Part shown: positions 8,584 through 18,738 of the stretch, one piece after another
How positions within the stretch are numbered: the first letter of the stretch is position 1
Layout: each line of letters opens with the position of its first letter
Assembly (NCBI RefSeq): GCF_007004135.1
Contig: NZ_VJMG01000016.1
Coordinates: forward strand, 62,001-126,000
DNA length: 64,000 bases
DNA from: Affinirhizobium straminoryzae
Lineage (GTDB): Bacteria > Pseudomonadota > Alphaproteobacteria > Rhizobiales > Rhizobiaceae
Direction: 5' to 3'
Position numbers and translations under genes: made by a program
The notes under the pieces: generated by a model
What the model was told of the DNA's origin: nothing
Databases searched by the model: none
Seen by the model: the letters and a program-made list of their open reading frames with translations, nothing else

Positions 8584-9129
8584 TCATGGAAAATGCTGCA
8601 GATCGGTGGCCTGCTTCGGCATGTCGAAGACGACGCCGACGATTTCGCCGCCGGTGTCCGATTTCGCACGCCAGGTGCCAAGACAACAGATGAACTTGTA
8701 GGTGTTCCCGTGCTGGAGAACCCGGTGGATCTTCTGGAAGCTGCAGTGATCGACGGCTGCCAGTTCGTGGCTTTCCATCACCACGCCGAGATCCTCCGGG
8801 TGGATGCGGGCGCTGAATTCCATGAGGCCGATCGGGCCGTCCCGATAGTCGAAACCGTAGATCTCGGCGGTTCGCTCATCACAGAAGGAATGCCCGCTGT
8901 CGATGTCGATCCGCCAGAAACCGAGAGCGTTGAACGTGGAGAACAGCCGCACGAAATCCGGCAGCAGCATGCCGAATGTCTGTTCTCCGAATGCAATGTC
9001 GTCGCGTGTATTCTGTGTCTGAAGCAAAGCTTCACACTCCCCGGCGTTAAAAAACGCCCGAACCCAATCCGTTAGCTGATCAATCGCAAGCGTATGGCTT
9101 TCGCTACCAGCTGGGTTCGATTCACGCAA
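8584..9129 (-). CDS. PAS-domain protein
   Basis: 181-residue cytoplasmic protein. Residues about 60-175 look like a PAS fold of the PAS_3 kind: FSTFNALGFWRIDIDSGHSFCDERTAEIYGFDYRDGPIG, then RIHPEDLGVVMES and a C-terminal strand YKFICCLGTWRAKSDTGGEIVGVVFD. There is no attached kinase, GGDEF or HTH output domain, so it may be a single-domain sensor or partner. Its predicted ATG lies inside the 3' end of the upstream LuxR-type gene (58-bp overlap), implying coupling. No shorter in-frame ATG precedes the PAS core. Confidence 0.7.
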   Translation of the reverse strand: MRESNPAGSESHTLAIDQLTDWVRAFFNAGECEALLQTQNTRDDIAFGEQTFGMLLPDFVRLFSTFNALGFWRIDIDSGHSFCDERTAEIYGFDYRDGPIGLMEFSARIHPEDLGVVMESHELAAVDHCSFQKIHRVLQHGNTYKFICCLGTWRAKSDTGGEIVGVVFDMPKQATDLQHFP

Positions 9130-9797
9130 TCGAGTTTCTTGATTGCCTTATTGAGATAAGCATTAACTGTGTGGTCTGAGAGCGACAGGATGCTGGCAAT
9201 TTCGGAGGATGTCTTTCCCTGGGACGTCCAGCGTACAACTTCCAGTTCGCGCACGGTCAGCAGCTTCTGCTGCACCGGCTCCTGTCGGCGCAGCCGGTCG
9301 AACATGGTGAAGGCGTGCAGGAACAGCATGCCCACCTCGTTCAGTTCGGGCAGCGTCAGCATCGGTCGATCGCCGTCGAGCCGCATCATGAACACGGAGC
9401 CGTCCGCCGAATAGAGCGGCATGGCGACGCCTGTCGAGATCTCGTGGCGGCCGAGGAAGGCCAGGAGACGCGGCGAGAAGTTCAGGATTCGCCCTTCCTT
9501 GACGCTTTCATGGCAGCTCCAGCAAAGCGGCAGCACCATGTTCTTCATCATCGGTGCCAGCGGGCATTCCTTGAGAAGCTTCAGTTCGTCGAATTCCGTG
9601 ACGAAATTGGCGGGAAAGGTTGTCTCGACGGCCAGGGGCGCGATCAGCGTATCGGTCGCAGCCGGCGAGTTCATCAGCGTGAAGTATTTGAAGCCGAATT
9701 GTGCCGGCAATCGTGCCATCGCACGCGCAAGCGCTTCGCGACTATCCGCGGTTGAGATCGACTGGCTGAGGAGCGAATGGCGTTCGAGCGTGATCAT
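9072..9797 (-). CDS. LuxR-family transcriptional regulator
   Basis: 241-residue regulator. The N-terminal half (about 15-160) resembles an autoinducer-binding domain (AMARLPAQFGFKYFTLMN, then LPLCWSCHESVKEGRILNFSPRLLAFLGRHEISTGVAMPLYSADGSVFMMRLD). The C-terminus (about 178-238) is a GerE-type HTH: LTVRELEVVRWTSQGKTSSEIASILSLSDHTVNAYLNKAIKKL. No luxI-type synthase is in the window, so it would be a LuxR solo; the ligand is unknown. No clear Shine-Dalgarno precedes the ATG at 9797. It is the first gene of a two-gene unit with the PAS protein. Confidence 0.85.
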   Translation of the reverse strand: MITLERHSLLSQSISTADSREALARAMARLPAQFGFKYFTLMNSPAATDTLIAPLAVETTFPANFVTEFDELKLLKECPLAPMMKNMVLPLCWSCHESVKEGRILNFSPRLLAFLGRHEISTGVAMPLYSADGSVFMMRLDGDRPMLTLPELNEVGMLFLHAFTMFDRLRRQEPVQQKLLTVRELEVVRWTSQGKTSSEIASILSLSDHTVNAYLNKAIKKLDCVNRTQLVAKAIRLRLIS

Positions 9798-10086
9798 AAT
9801 TTCGGGAGGTAAAAGTGTGACAAATACCGCTGCTGCAAGAAGTATATCAAACTGTGTCAGGAACCAACATAATTTTCGAAAGTCTGCACTTAAAGAATGG
9901 CGGTTCCCGGTAACGTTTCGTGAGACGCATGGCTGGTGCCCTCAAGATCCGTCATCGGCATGAAATGCAGATGATAGCGCTAACATCGAGCTGGATTCCG
10001 TATTCGCGTCTCATTCAATTGCACCTTGTGTGGCGTGACCTTTGCGCATGCGCAGTATCCCGTCCAGTGCTGCTGCACAGGTTCTG

Positions 10087-10107
10087 CCCCTGAATCTTCG
10101 GGGTTTT
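10087..10107 (+). terminator. Orphan terminator-like hairpin
   Basis: CCCC-TGAATCTTC-GGGG is followed by TTTT; inside the loop GAA and TTC can add pairs. It faces right in an intergenic region where no rightward gene is annotated upstream. It could end a small RNA starting after about 9950, or be a chance structure. Confidence 0.4.
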
Positions 10108-10175
10108 ATACAAAATCATGACAATGTGTCGACTTGGTCACAAGTGTGATGTCGAATGATGCTCCTCGCCAAACA

Positions 10176-10215
10176 TGATTAAATTTATCATGTTTAATCT
10201 TGACATAATAAATCA
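10176..10215 (+). promoter_or_regulatory. Tandem RirA-type iron boxes and promoter of haem receptor
   Basis: Two perfect TGA-N9-TCA elements (the rhizobial IRO-box pattern bound by RirA) occur at 10176-10190 and 10201-10215, exactly 25 bp apart. The first lies inside a longer inverted repeat, AAACATGAT (10171-10179) and ATCATGTTT (10187-10195). The half-site ATCATGTTT recurs at 10212-10220. A consensus -35, TTGACA (10200-10205), overlaps the second box, so bound repressor would block RNA polymerase. The TonB receptor ATG is about 120 nt downstream. Confidence 0.75.
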
Positions 10216-10333
10216 TGTTTTTTAAGTGGCGGAAACCGGGCGAGGCTCTGGCCCGGTCATCGTCCATCTTGCCATCTCACGTCGGGCGCACGCGCTTCGG
10301 CGCGATCGCTCATGCCTTTCGAAAGGGGTTCGA

Positions 10334-12610
10334 ATGCTTCGCCGTCTTCAACTTTCGCTTCTCGCCTGCTCGGCGCTGTCCGTTGCCGCACTGGCGGTGC
10401 AGGCGTCTGCCCAGGAGGCTGCCTCAGGGGAGACGGCCACCGTTTTGCCGCGTGTCGCCATCAAGGGCGAGCGGGTCACGGCTCCCAAGGGCAGCGCAAC
10501 CGATACGCCATTGGCGACCGAAACCACCGCCCGTGAACTGGCCGACAAGCAGATCACCAATCTCGAGGACCTCGGCCGCGTGGCGGAGCCGGGGGTAAAC
10601 GTCAACAAGACGACCGGTTCGGTGAATATCCGCGGTCTCGAAGGCAACCGTGTGCTGTCCACCATCGATGGCATTCCGGTTCCCTATTTCAACGATCCGA
10701 CCCGCAGCGCGACGGGCGGCGTCGATACCTTCAGCTTCTCCTCGCTCTCCGCCGTCGACGTGATGCGCGGCGCCGATTCAAGCCGCGCTGGTGCCGGTGC
10801 GCTCGGCGGCGTTATCGCCTACCGCACGCTGGAGCCGGAGGATCTGATCGGCGAGGGACGTGACTGGGGGGCACTGGCGAAAACGACCTATGACAGCAGT
10901 GATCGCAGCTGGGAGGGGTCTGCCGCGATTGCCAAGCGGATCGAAAACACCTCGATCCTGTTCCAGGGCAGCTATCGCAAGGGCCATGAGCGCAAGACGG
11001 CCGGCGATGTCGGTGGCTATTCCACGACCCGTACCGAGGCGAACCCGTCCGATTACGATCAGCACAACCTGCTTTTCAAGCTGCGCCAGCAGCTGGAAGG
11101 CGGCCATACCATCGGCCTCACGGCGGAGCGCTATCGCAAGGATCGCGACACCGACATGAAGACCTCTCAGTCGACCACCGGCAACTATCGCCCGGGCGAC
11201 TATATCGGCCACAAGGACAATGAGCGCGACCGCGTATCGCTCGACTACAAATTCGAAAGCGAGAGCGACGACAGCCTCTTCGACAATGCCTGGGCCTCGC
11301 TCTACTTTATGCGCACCCGCACCGCCGATGGCTACACCGGTTATCGCACCACATCGGTGATCGGCCCGATCGGCCGCGTCAACGACAACGAGGAACGCAC
11401 CTTCGGCCTGATCGGTGCTGCGCAGCGCGAGGCGGAGATCGGCGGGTTCAACAACCGCTTCACCTTCGGCTTCGATCTCGCCACCAGCACCATCGAACAG
11501 TACTCGTCGGGCTATGACAACTGCGGTCCGAAGCCTTCCAGCGGCAGCTATACCGGTGCGCTCGCCGCCTGCAACAACCTGCACACCAACCAGGCCGATA
11601 CACCAAAAGTCGACAGCCAGCGGATCGGACTTTACGTGGACGACGAGATTGCGCTTGGCGGAAGCGGCGTGCGCCTGACGCCCGGTGTTCGCTTCGACTG
11701 GGTAAAGCATGACCCGAAGATGACCGATGCCTTCGCCAGCAATGCCAGCAATCCGAGCCTGCCGGACGGCTTTGAGGATGCCGGTCTCTCGCCGAAACTG
11801 CGCCTGGCCTATGACGTCGCGCCGCAGGCGGAGCTGTTCGCCCAATGGTCCATGGCCTTCCGCGCCCCGACCGCCGGCGAACTCTACAGCTCCTTCGGCG
11901 CGCCGGGCACCTACCTGCGTCTCGGCAATGCGGATCTCGAATCGGAAACCAGCAATGGTGTCGAGGTGGGAGCAAATCTGGGCGACGAGGCCTTTGGCGG
12001 GCGCGTCAACCTCTTCTACAACCGCTATCGCAACTTCATTGACGTGCGCAGCCTGAGTGCCGCCGAGGCGACCGCGATGGGTTACAGTCTGGCCTCCTAT
12101 CCGCAGGGCGGTATCACCCAGTACCGCAACATCGCGCGCGCCGAAATCTACGGCGTCGAACTCTCCGCTCACCGCACCTTCGACAACGGCATCCGCTTCG
12201 GCGGCGGCCTCGTTGCCTCGCTCGGCAAAAACCTCGACAATGACAAGTATCTGAAGTCGGTGGCGCCGGTAAAGGCCGTGGCGAGCATCGGTTACGATAC
12301 CGAACACTGGGGCGTCGGGCTGGATTTCACCGCTGTTGCCGCCTCGCGCAATCAGAACGACGTCGACATCAGCACGGTGGCCGGACAGACCAGCTACTTC
12401 AGGACGCCCGGCTATGGGCTGACGGATCTCGTTGCCTGGTGGGAGCCGGAACAGGTGAAGGGCCTGCGCATCAATGCGGGCATCTACAACCTCTTCGACA
12501 AGAAGTATTATGACTACACGACGGTGCGCGACAATGCCGCAAGCCAGGCGCGTGCCTTCTATTCGGAGCCGGGCCGCAGCTTCAAGATTTCCCTGACGCA
12601 GCGCTTCTGA
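10334..12610 (+). CDS. TonB-dependent haem/haemoprotein receptor
   Basis: 758-residue outer-membrane receptor. A signal peptide ends QASAQEA (about residue 28). The plug domain (about 45-170) contains [20 protein letters not shown] and [10 protein letters not shown] large beta-barrel follows, ending in a C-terminal Phe (ISLTQRF). The FRAP motif of haem/haemoglobin receptors is present ([12 protein letters not shown]), though the usual NPNL is replaced by [11 protein letters not shown]. It belongs to the haemoglobin/transferrin/lactoferrin receptor class; haem is the best ligand guess. The start at 10334 has AAAGGGG upstream and begins the signal peptide. Tandem iron boxes indicate induction in low iron. 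Confidence 0.88.
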   Translation: MLRRLQLSLLACSALSVAALAVQASAQEAASGETATVLPRVAIKGERVTAPKGSATDTPLATETTARELADKQITNLEDLGRVAEPGVNVNKTTGSVNIRGLEGNRVLSTIDGIPVPYFNDPTRSATGGVDTFSFSSLSAVDVMRGADSSRAGAGALGGVIAYRTLEPEDLIGEGRDWGALAKTTYDSSDRSWEGSAAIAKRIENTSILFQGSYRKGHERKTAGDVGGYSTTRTEANPSDYDQHNLLFKLRQQLEGGHTIGLTAERYRKDRDTDMKTSQSTTGNYRPGDYIGHKDNERDRVSLDYKFESESDDSLFDNAWASLYFMRTRTADGYTGYRTTSVIGPIGRVNDNEERTFGLIGAAQREAEIGGFNNRFTFGFDLATSTIEQYSSGYDNCGPKPSSGSYTGALAACNNLHTNQADTPKVDSQRIGLYVDDEIALGGSGVRLTPGVRFDWVKHDPKMTDAFASNASNPSLPDGFEDAGLSPKLRLAYDVAPQAELFAQWSMAFRAPTAGELYSSFGAPGTYLRLGNADLESETSNGVEVGANLGDEAFGGRVNLFYNRYRNFIDVRSLSAAEATAMGYSLASYPQGGITQYRNIARAEIYGVELSAHRTFDNGIRFGGGLVASLGKNLDNDKYLKSVAPVKAVASIGYDTEHWGVGLDFTAVAASRNQNDVDISTVAGQTSYFRTPGYGLTDLVAWWEPEQVKGLRINAGIYNLFDKKYYDYTTVRDNAASQARAFYSEPGRSFKISLTQRF

Positions 12611-12630
12611 TCTCCGGTTGCTGCGTGCGG

Positions 12631-12662
12631 AAAAGGCGGTGGGGGTTTCCTCGCCGCCTTTT
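12631..12662 (+). terminator. Rho-independent terminator after TonB receptor
   Basis: Perfect 9-bp stem AAAAGGCGG (12631-12639) and CCGCCTTTT (12654-12662), with the U-run built into the 3' arm. It lies 20 bp after the receptor stop codon. Confidence 0.8.
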
Positions 12663-12753
12663 CTGTTTGTCCCGGGCTTTGGCTGCGGGGCTCCATTTCC
12701 ACACAGCCTTGCCATGGTCTATGAAAGGCAAAACAACTGCTGCGAGGAACATC

Positions 12754-14433
12754 ATGGGAGCCGTGCCGTCCGATATCGAAATTGCCCGCGCCGCCAGGAA
12801 GCAACCGATCTTCGAGATCGGCGCGAAGCTCGGCATTCCCGCCGAAAGCCTCGTCCCCTACGGCCATGACAAGGCGAAGATCAGCCCGGATTTCATCGCG
12901 GCCCAGAAGGGGAGGCCGGACGGCAAGCTGATCCTCGTCACGGCGATCAACCCGACACCGGCCGGCGAGGGCAAGACCACCACGACGGTCGGCCTCGGCG
13001 ATGGCCTGAACCGCATCGGCAAGCGGGCGATCATCTGCGTGCGCGAACCCTCGCTCGGCCCCTGTTTCGGCGTGAAGGGCGGGGCTGCCGGCGGTGGTTA
13101 TGCGCAGGTGGTGCCGATGGAAGACATCAACCTGCACTTCACCGGCGATTTCCATGCCATCACCGCCGCGCACAATCTGCTCTCGGCGATGGTGGACAAC
13201 CACATCTACTGGGGCAATGCGCTGGATCTCGATCTGCGCCGCATCACCTGGAAGCGGGTGATGGACATGAACGACCGGGCGCTGCGCCAGATCGTCGGCC
13301 CGCTCGGTGGTGTCTCCAACGGTTTTGCCCGCGAGACCGGCTTCGACATCACGGTCGCCTCCGAAATCATGGCGATCCTGTGCCTTGCCACCGACCTCAA
13401 GGATCTGGAAGCCCGGCTCGGCGCCATCATCGTCGGCTATCGCCGCGACCGCACGCCGGTCTTTGCCCGCGACCTGAAGGCCGATGGCGCCATGGCCGTG
13501 CTGCTGAAGGATGCCATGCAGCCGAACCTCGTGCAGACCCTGGAAAACAATCCGGCCTTCGTGCATGGCGGCCCCTTCGCCAACATCGCCCATGGCTGCA
13601 ATTCGGTGGTGGCGACCCGGACGGCGCTGAAGCTTGCCGATTACGTGGTGACCGAAGCCGGCTTCGGTGCCGATCTCGGCGCCGAAAAATTCTTCGACAT
13701 CAAGTGCCGCAAGGCCGGGCTTTCGCCCTCTGCCGCCGTCATCGTCGCGACTGTGCGCGCGCTGAAGATGAACGGCGGTGTCGCCAAGCCGGACCTGTCG
13801 CAGGAAAACGTCGAGGCGCTGCGCGCAGGCTGCGTCAACCTTGGCCGCCATATCGAGAACCTCCAGAAGTTCGGCGTGCCGGTCGTCGTCGCGATCAATC
13901 ACTTCTCGTCCGATACCGAGGCCGAGGTGGCGGCGGTGAAGGCCTATGCGGCGGCGCTCGGCGTGGAGGCCATCCTCTGCCGCCACTGGGCGGACGGCTC
14001 GGCCGGCATCGAGGATCTGGCGCGGCGGGTGGCGCAGATTGCCGAGGACGGCACCGCGCGCTTCAAGCCGCTCTATGCTGACGATCTCTCCCTGTTTTCC
14101 AAGATCGAGAAGGTTGCCCGCGAGATCTACCGGGCCGGCGAGGTGACGGCCGAGCGCGCCGTGCTGGCGCAGCTGCGCAGCTTCGAGGAGCAGGGCTATG
14201 GCCACCTGCCGGTCTGCATTGCCAAGACGCAATACTCCTTCTCCACCAATCCGGACCTGCTCGGCGCACCGAGCGGCCATGTGGTGCCGGTGCGCGAGGT
14301 GCGGCTTTCTGCCGGCGCCGGCTTCGTGGTGGCGATAACAGGCGAAATCCGCACCATGCCCGGCCTGCCGCGTTCACCATCGGCCGAACGCATCCGGCTG
14401 AATGCCGAGGGTCATGTGGAAGGATTGTTCTGA
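12754..14433 (+). CDS. fhs: Formate--tetrahydrofolate ligase
   Basis: 559-residue enzyme, full family length. It makes 10-formyl-THF from formate, ATP and THF in the cytosol, feeding purine and one-carbon metabolism. The nucleotide-binding loop [10 protein letters not shown] is at 68-77. Family blocks include [42 protein letters not shown]-like [14 protein letters not shown] and [21 protein letters not shown]. The ATG at 12754 has GAGGA about 6 nt upstream; an in-frame ATG at 12721 would add 11 residues. It stands alone, with no folD or purU beside it. Confidence 0.95.
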   Translation: MGAVPSDIEIARAARKQPIFEIGAKLGIPAESLVPYGHDKAKISPDFIAAQKGRPDGKLILVTAINPTPAGEGKTTTTVGLGDGLNRIGKRAIICVREPSLGPCFGVKGGAAGGGYAQVVPMEDINLHFTGDFHAITAAHNLLSAMVDNHIYWGNALDLDLRRITWKRVMDMNDRALRQIVGPLGGVSNGFARETGFDITVASEIMAILCLATDLKDLEARLGAIIVGYRRDRTPVFARDLKADGAMAVLLKDAMQPNLVQTLENNPAFVHGGPFANIAHGCNSVVATRTALKLADYVVTEAGFGADLGAEKFFDIKCRKAGLSPSAAVIVATVRALKMNGGVAKPDLSQENVEALRAGCVNLGRHIENLQKFGVPVVVAINHFSSDTEAEVAAVKAYAAALGVEAILCRHWADGSAGIEDLARRVAQIAEDGTARFKPLYADDLSLFSKIEKVAREIYRAGEVTAERAVLAQLRSFEEQGYGHLPVCIAKTQYSFSTNPDLLGAPSGHVVPVREVRLSAGAGFVVAITGEIRTMPGLPRSPSAERIRLNAEGHVEGLF

Positions 14434-14576
14434 CGGACACTCCCGGTTCTGGTTGACACGCGTCTACCACCCGTTAACCGCTGCGGCAAAATCGGTGGCA
14501 GGCAAGGACACAAGGCGTGTGCGCTAAGGGGATTTCAAGGCTCGAATGGCAGGCTTCTGTCATTCGGAGACCCTGA

Positions 14577-15722
14577 ATGACACACAGAATAGCCGGCGGC
14601 ATTGATCCGCCACGATGGCCGGTCCTCAGATGGATCGGCAGCCTGGGCAGCGACGTCAGCGAGGAGATGCGCCATCGTCTTGGCGCGACCATCGCCAATT
14701 CGACGCATGCCATCGTCTGCGGCAGCGTCAACTCCATCTGCGTGACGCTGGTCGCCTATGCGCGTCTCGACCATCCGGTTCTCTTGGTTATCGCCGCTCT
14801 GGATCTTCTCTCGCTTTTGGCGCGGCTCGGTGTGATGCATGGCAGGTTCGCCCGGTTTGCCCCGGACGTCGTATTTGCCTGCGGTCTGCTGTGGGCCAGC
14901 CTGATTGCAGCGACGACGACGGTGGTGGGGTTCAGCGATGACATGCCGATGTTCATCATCGTGGTGGCGTCTGCGCTCGGCTCCTGTGCCGGCATCGTCT
15001 CGCGCAATTTTGCGGCCATGCGCTATGCGCTGATCCAGGTCGCAATCATCGATCTGTCCTACAAGGTGCCGTTTGCCCTGCGAAACCCGGATTTCGCCCC
15101 GCTGCTGGCCCTGCAGGGCCTGCTGTTCGTCATCGTCTGCATCGGCATCATGCGCCAGCAGCGTGCCACCACCGTGCGGGCCATTGCCGCCGAGATCGAA
15201 AGCCGCAAGCAGTCCTTCGCCGATCCGTTGACAGGACTTCTCAACCGCCGAGGTCTCGATGCGCAGGCACGTGAAATGCTGGCTGGCGGCATGGCCAATG
15301 CCCTGCTCTGTCTGGATCTCGATGGCTTCAAGTCCGTCAATGACCGGCTTGGCCATGTGGCGGGCGATGATCTGCTGTGTCAGGTCGCGGACCGGCTGCG
15401 GGAACAGGCGCCGTCCGGCTCCGCCATCTGTCGTCTGGGCGGGGACGAATTTCTGCTGCTGACGACCTGCGTCGGCGAGGAGGATGCCAAGGCGCTGGCC
15501 AGCCGCCTCATCCGGCGGCTCATGACGCCCTATCCAGTGGCTGGCAGTCTGTCGACAATCGGCGTCAGCATCGGCATCGGCCTGATCCCCGCCGATGCGA
15601 CCGACCTCCGGCAGGCAACGCTCGATGCCGATCGGGCGCTCTACAGGGCCAAGGCCGCGGGCAAAGGCTGCTTCCGGATCGCTGCGCAGCCGGGACCGCT
15701 GTTCGGCGAAATGGCCGGCTGA
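14577..15722 (+). CDS. Membrane-anchored diguanylate cyclase (GGDEF)
   Basis: 381-residue protein with about five or six hydrophobic segments (roughly residues 40-195). A C-terminal GGDEF domain (about 215-375) carries DPLTGLLNRRGLD, LDLDGFKSVNDRLGHVAGDDLL and an intact RLGGDEF site, so c-di-GMP synthesis is likely. No RxxD inhibitory site is seen at the usual spacing before GGDEF (that stretch reads PSGSAICRLGGDEF). The membrane part is of unknown sensing specificity. It is convergent with the extensin-like gene. Confidence 0.9.
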   Translation: MTHRIAGGIDPPRWPVLRWIGSLGSDVSEEMRHRLGATIANSTHAIVCGSVNSICVTLVAYARLDHPVLLVIAALDLLSLLARLGVMHGRFARFAPDVVFACGLLWASLIAATTTVVGFSDDMPMFIIVVASALGSCAGIVSRNFAAMRYALIQVAIIDLSYKVPFALRNPDFAPLLALQGLLFVIVCIGIMRQQRATTVRAIAAEIESRKQSFADPLTGLLNRRGLDAQAREMLAGGMANALLCLDLDGFKSVNDRLGHVAGDDLLCQVADRLREQAPSGSAICRLGGDEFLLLTTCVGEEDAKALASRLIRRLMTPYPVAGSLSTIGVSIGIGLIPADATDLRQATLDADRALYRAKAAGKGCFRIAAQPGPLFGEMAG

Positions 15723-15778
15723 CCGCGGCTGGCGCTGAATGCGGTGTTTTGCCGGCCTGTGCCGCCGTTGCCCCATCG

Positions 15779-16657
15779 CTACCGGCAATAACGATAGCCG
15801 CCCTTTCGCTCCAGCACGTCGAGATGCAGGTGATCCTGATGGGTCGCGTCGCTGCCGGGCGGCAGCACGGTTGAAAAATGCAGGCAGGCCCCGGCGGTCG
15901 CAGTGCGCTGGAAGGCTCCCGTCAGCGTTGAATCCTCTTGTCGCGGGGTCATGGCAATCGTCTGCCTGTCGTCCAGCACGAAGCCGGTGATGTCGATGGC
16001 ATTGCCGCGGGCATGCTCGGAAATCTTGCCCCGCTCGGCGCTGTTGCGGTTGCGACAGGAATAGGCGGCGGCATTCTTCACGGACGTGATCCGCCGGTCC
16101 GGAAAGGCGATGTGCAGGGCAGGATTGACCGTCTCCGCCATCCAGCGGGCCAGCGACAGCGCCGTCTCGCATCGCATCGGTGTTTCCTCTGAGAGGGGGA
16201 CGTCCGGCAGGATCTCGCGCACGACGATCGGGCTGTCAATTCCGCAGCCGGGCTCCTCGCCGGTGATGGCGGGGCGTGTTTCGTAGCGCGTGCCGAGCCT
16301 GTCGAGATCCGCAAGGCAGGCCTTCAGCGCCACCGGATCCTCCTTTTCGACGGCGGGCGGAGGGGGCTCCGTTTCGGCGCCGCTCGCGCCCTTTTCCGTC
16401 TCTTCCCCATCTTTCGTCGGGGCAGCATTGGGGGCGGTGTTCGCAGCCGGTGCCGGTTCGGACGAAGCCTTGTCGGCGTCCTGTGGCGGTTCTGGCCTTG
16501 CCTCGGGAACGGGCGCGGTCGCCGGTGCCGTCCCGGCGGGCGCAGAGGCAGGCTCTGCGGCTTGCGGCCTTTCGGCGGGACGTGGCCCGGTCTCGGGCAG
16601 ATCCATGCCGGTCGAGAGCAGCATGGCGGCTGCGGCAGCAAGAAAACGGGCGAACAT
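15779..16657 (-). CDS. Extensin-like family secreted protein
   Basis: 292-residue exported protein. An N-terminal signal (about 1-20) precedes a long Pro/Ala/Glu-rich linker (about 22-105). The extensin-like C-terminal domain follows (about 108-292). That domain carries SEHARGNAIDITGF (His-x6-Asp) and HQDHLHLDV (His-x-His), resembling metal ligands of LAS-type peptidoglycan peptidases, and several Cys residues (CGIDSP, CRNR, ACLHF, YRYC). A cell-wall or envelope hydrolase role is inferred only. The ATG at 16657 is preceded by GGGAAGGAA; the frame extends 22 codons further without a signal. Confidence 0.8.
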   Translation of the reverse strand: MFARFLAAAAAMLLSTGMDLPETGPRPAERPQAAEPASAPAGTAPATAPVPEARPEPPQDADKASSEPAPAANTAPNAAPTKDGEETEKGASGAETEPPPPAVEKEDPVALKACLADLDRLGTRYETRPAITGEEPGCGIDSPIVVREILPDVPLSEETPMRCETALSLARWMAETVNPALHIAFPDRRITSVKNAAAYSCRNRNSAERGKISEHARGNAIDITGFVLDDRQTIAMTPRQEDSTLTGAFQRTATAGACLHFSTVLPPGSDATHQDHLHLDVLERKGGYRYCR

Positions 16658-16747
16658 GGCGCTTCCTTCCCTGTTGGTTCGGGAAGGAAACGCGCCAGAC
16701 GCCATTTGGTGGCGTCCTCGCATGGCTTCTTGTGGTCGACCGGTGCC

Positions 16748-18568
16748 TCAGGCGGCGCGCGGTGCCATGGCCTGACCCGGCCGGTTGTCGTCACGGATGA
16801 ACTGGCCGACGAGGCTGACCATCTCGCCCACCTCTTCGGTCAGCGAATGGGAGGCGGCATTCATTTCCTCCACCATCGCGGCGTTCTGCTGGGTGATCTG
16901 GTCCATCTGGTTGACGGAGGTATTGATCGCCTGCAGCACGTCGGACTGTTCGGAGGTGCTTTGGGAAATCGTCTCGATATCCGTGGCGATCGAGACGATG
17001 TCGCCCTCGATTTCCTGCAGCGACTGCCCCGTGCGGCTGACAAGATCGACGCCTCCGGCCACCTCGCGGTTGGAATGGGCAATCAGCGTGCTGATTTCCT
17101 GGGCGGCAGCAGCCGAGCGCTGGGCCAGCGCACGGACTTCCTGGGCCACAACGGCAAAGCCCTTGCCGGCCTCGCCGGCGCGGGCGGCCTCGACGCCGGC
17201 ATTGAGAGCCAGAAGATTGGTCTGGAAGGCGATCTCGTCGATCACGCCGGTGATCGAGCCGATCTGCCGCGACGCCTCCTCGATGCGGCTCATGGCGGCA
17301 ATCGCCTCGCGGACCACGCCGGCCGAGCGACCGACATTGTCGCGGGCATGGCTGCTCTTGACGCGGGTGGTGCGGGTCAGTTCGTTGGAGGAGGCAACCT
17401 TGGAGGTGATCTGGTCGAGGGCCGCCGCCGTTTCCTCGAGTGCGGCCGCCTGCTGTTCGGTGCGGCGGGCGAGATTGTCGGCGGAGCCGTCGAGGCTTTC
17501 GGCATTGGCGCGGATCTCGTCCGCCTTGCCCAGCACACGCCGCATCGTCTGCTGGAAGACGGCCAGCGAGCGGTTGAAATTCTGCCGCAGAACCTCGAAC
17601 TCAGCCTGGAAGGGCTGGTCCAGTGTATCGTGGATGTTGAAGCGCGACAGCCGGTCGAGGCCCGCACCCAGTTCGCCGATCACCTTGTTCAGCGTCTCCG
17701 CCCGCTCGATCTCGGCGCTCAGCCGGTTGTTGCGTTCGGCGGCGGCCTGTTCGGCCTGGCGGCGCGCCTCTTCTTCAAGCGCCTGCTTTTCGAGAGCGGC
17801 TTTGCGGAAATGGGCGACGGCCTTGGCCATCTCGCCGACCTCGTCGCGTCGCTTAAGATGCGGCACCGCAGTCTGGTAGTCTCCACCGGCCAGCGCGGTC
17901 ATGTAGCGGTCCATGTCGCGCATGGGGGTGATGGCCATGCGCCGGAACAGGAAGAGACCGCCGATCAACGCCAGAAACGCCAGCAGGCTTGCCGCATAGG
18001 CCGACAGGCGATAGGTGATGTCTGCCTTGCGTGCCCGCGCTTCCACGCTCTTCTGATAGGCCTCAGAGAGGGCGACCAGTTCGACCACGGCTGCGCGCTG
18101 CACCTGGAACTGGCGCCGCAGCGGGGCGAGATTGGTATCGCGTCCGTCATTCTTGGCAAGATTGAACTGCGGCACGATGCGACGGAACAGCAGGTCCCAG
18201 AAGGCTTCTGCCGCCGGCTTCACCTTGGTGTCCAGATGCGTGCGGATCTCGGGGGGCAGGTCCTTGCCGGCCCAGACGGCCATCCGCGTGTCATAATCCT
18301 GCCGGAGCTTCTTCAGGATCTCGATATTGGCATCGGTCTCATCCGGATGACGCGCCGTTTCCGTCGCCGTCAGATAAGCTTCCACCAGAAACATCGGTGG
18401 CGGCAGGATATCGGCAATGAGATCCTTGGCATCGACGACGCGTTCGTATTCCGGGCCGTCCACCTTCAGTTGCTGCAGAGAATAGAGCAGCACGCCGATG
18501 GCAAGCCCAAGGCTCAGCAGCAGCGTGAGGCCGAAGAGCCCCAGAAACCGCGAGATTGTGATGTTCAT
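16748..18568 (-). CDS. Methyl-accepting chemotaxis protein
   Basis: 606-residue chemoreceptor. TM1 is about 8-30, a periplasmic helical sensor domain spans about 31-185, and TM2 is about 186-208. A HAMP segment follows ([22 protein letters not shown]), then a second HAMP-like stretch and a signalling domain. The hairpin tip is intact: [43 protein letters not shown]. The C-terminus APRAA shows no CheR pentapeptide. The ligand is unknown. It is a lone receptor, separated from any che cluster in this window. Confidence 0.93.
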   Translation of the reverse strand: MNITISRFLGLFGLTLLLSLGLAIGVLLYSLQQLKVDGPEYERVVDAKDLIADILPPPMFLVEAYLTATETARHPDETDANIEILKKLRQDYDTRMAVWAGKDLPPEIRTHLDTKVKPAAEAFWDLLFRRIVPQFNLAKNDGRDTNLAPLRRQFQVQRAAVVELVALSEAYQKSVEARARKADITYRLSAYAASLLAFLALIGGLFLFRRMAITPMRDMDRYMTALAGGDYQTAVPHLKRRDEVGEMAKAVAHFRKAALEKQALEEEARRQAEQAAAERNNRLSAEIERAETLNKVIGELGAGLDRLSRFNIHDTLDQPFQAEFEVLRQNFNRSLAVFQQTMRRVLGKADEIRANAESLDGSADNLARRTEQQAAALEETAAALDQITSKVASSNELTRTTRVKSSHARDNVGRSAGVVREAIAAMSRIEEASRQIGSITGVIDEIAFQTNLLALNAGVEAARAGEAGKGFAVVAQEVRALAQRSAAAAQEISTLIAHSNREVAGGVDLVSRTGQSLQEIEGDIVSIATDIETISQSTSEQSDVLQAINTSVNQMDQITQQNAAMVEEMNAASHSLTEEVGEMVSLVGQFIRDDNRPGQAMAPRAA

Positions 18569-18738
18569 GCGAATGGCCCCCGGACCAGGCGTTGCCGGGC
18601 GAATGCCCGATCTTTCGCATTAACTAATACACACAAAAATTATTTAATCGCTAATTGTATTGCCTTGTCTATGTTCGCGTAAAAATGACACTCATTTCAG
18701 GACTTGCAGGCACCGGCCGGTCGCGCTATCACATCAGC
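18569..18738. other. Divergent intergenic region before trpL
   Basis: AT-rich near 18615-18660, where the chemoreceptor promoter probably lies. The trpL promoter occupies the right end. No gene was recognised. Confidence 0.6.
18704..18732 (+). promoter_or_regulatory. trpL promoter
   Basis: TTGCAG (18704-18709), a 17-bp spacer, then TATCAC (18727-18732). Six bases separate the -10 from the trpL ATG, placing the predicted transcription start at or within a base of A18739. That would make the trpL message leaderless, as described for S. meliloti trpL. Confidence 0.6.

Larger units (their letters stand above)
9798..10333. other. 536-bp intergenic region between luxR-type gene and TonB receptor
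   Basis: No protein gene was recognised. The right part (10171-10226) is very AT-rich and holds the iron-responsive promoter of the receptor. The middle holds a terminator-like hairpin at 10087-10107 facing right, although no annotated rightward gene ends there. The left part must contain the promoter of the leftward LuxR-type gene. Confidence 0.6.

Noticed and set aside
10778-12715. 645-codon leftward open frame over the TonB receptor
   Set aside because: The rightward frame encodes a complete receptor with signal peptide, FRAP motif and terminal Phe; the antisense product has no recognisable motif.
12559-14280. 573-codon leftward open frame over fhs
   Set aside because: Antisense shadow; the sense frame is a full-length formate-tetrahydrofolate ligase.
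14453-14481. Sigma-70 promoter before the first GGDEF gene
   Set aside because: TTGACA is present at 14453-14458, but no acceptable -10 lies at 16-18 bp spacing.
16562-18682. 706-codon rightward open frame over the chemoreceptor
   Set aside because: Antisense shadow of a complete methyl-accepting chemotaxis protein.
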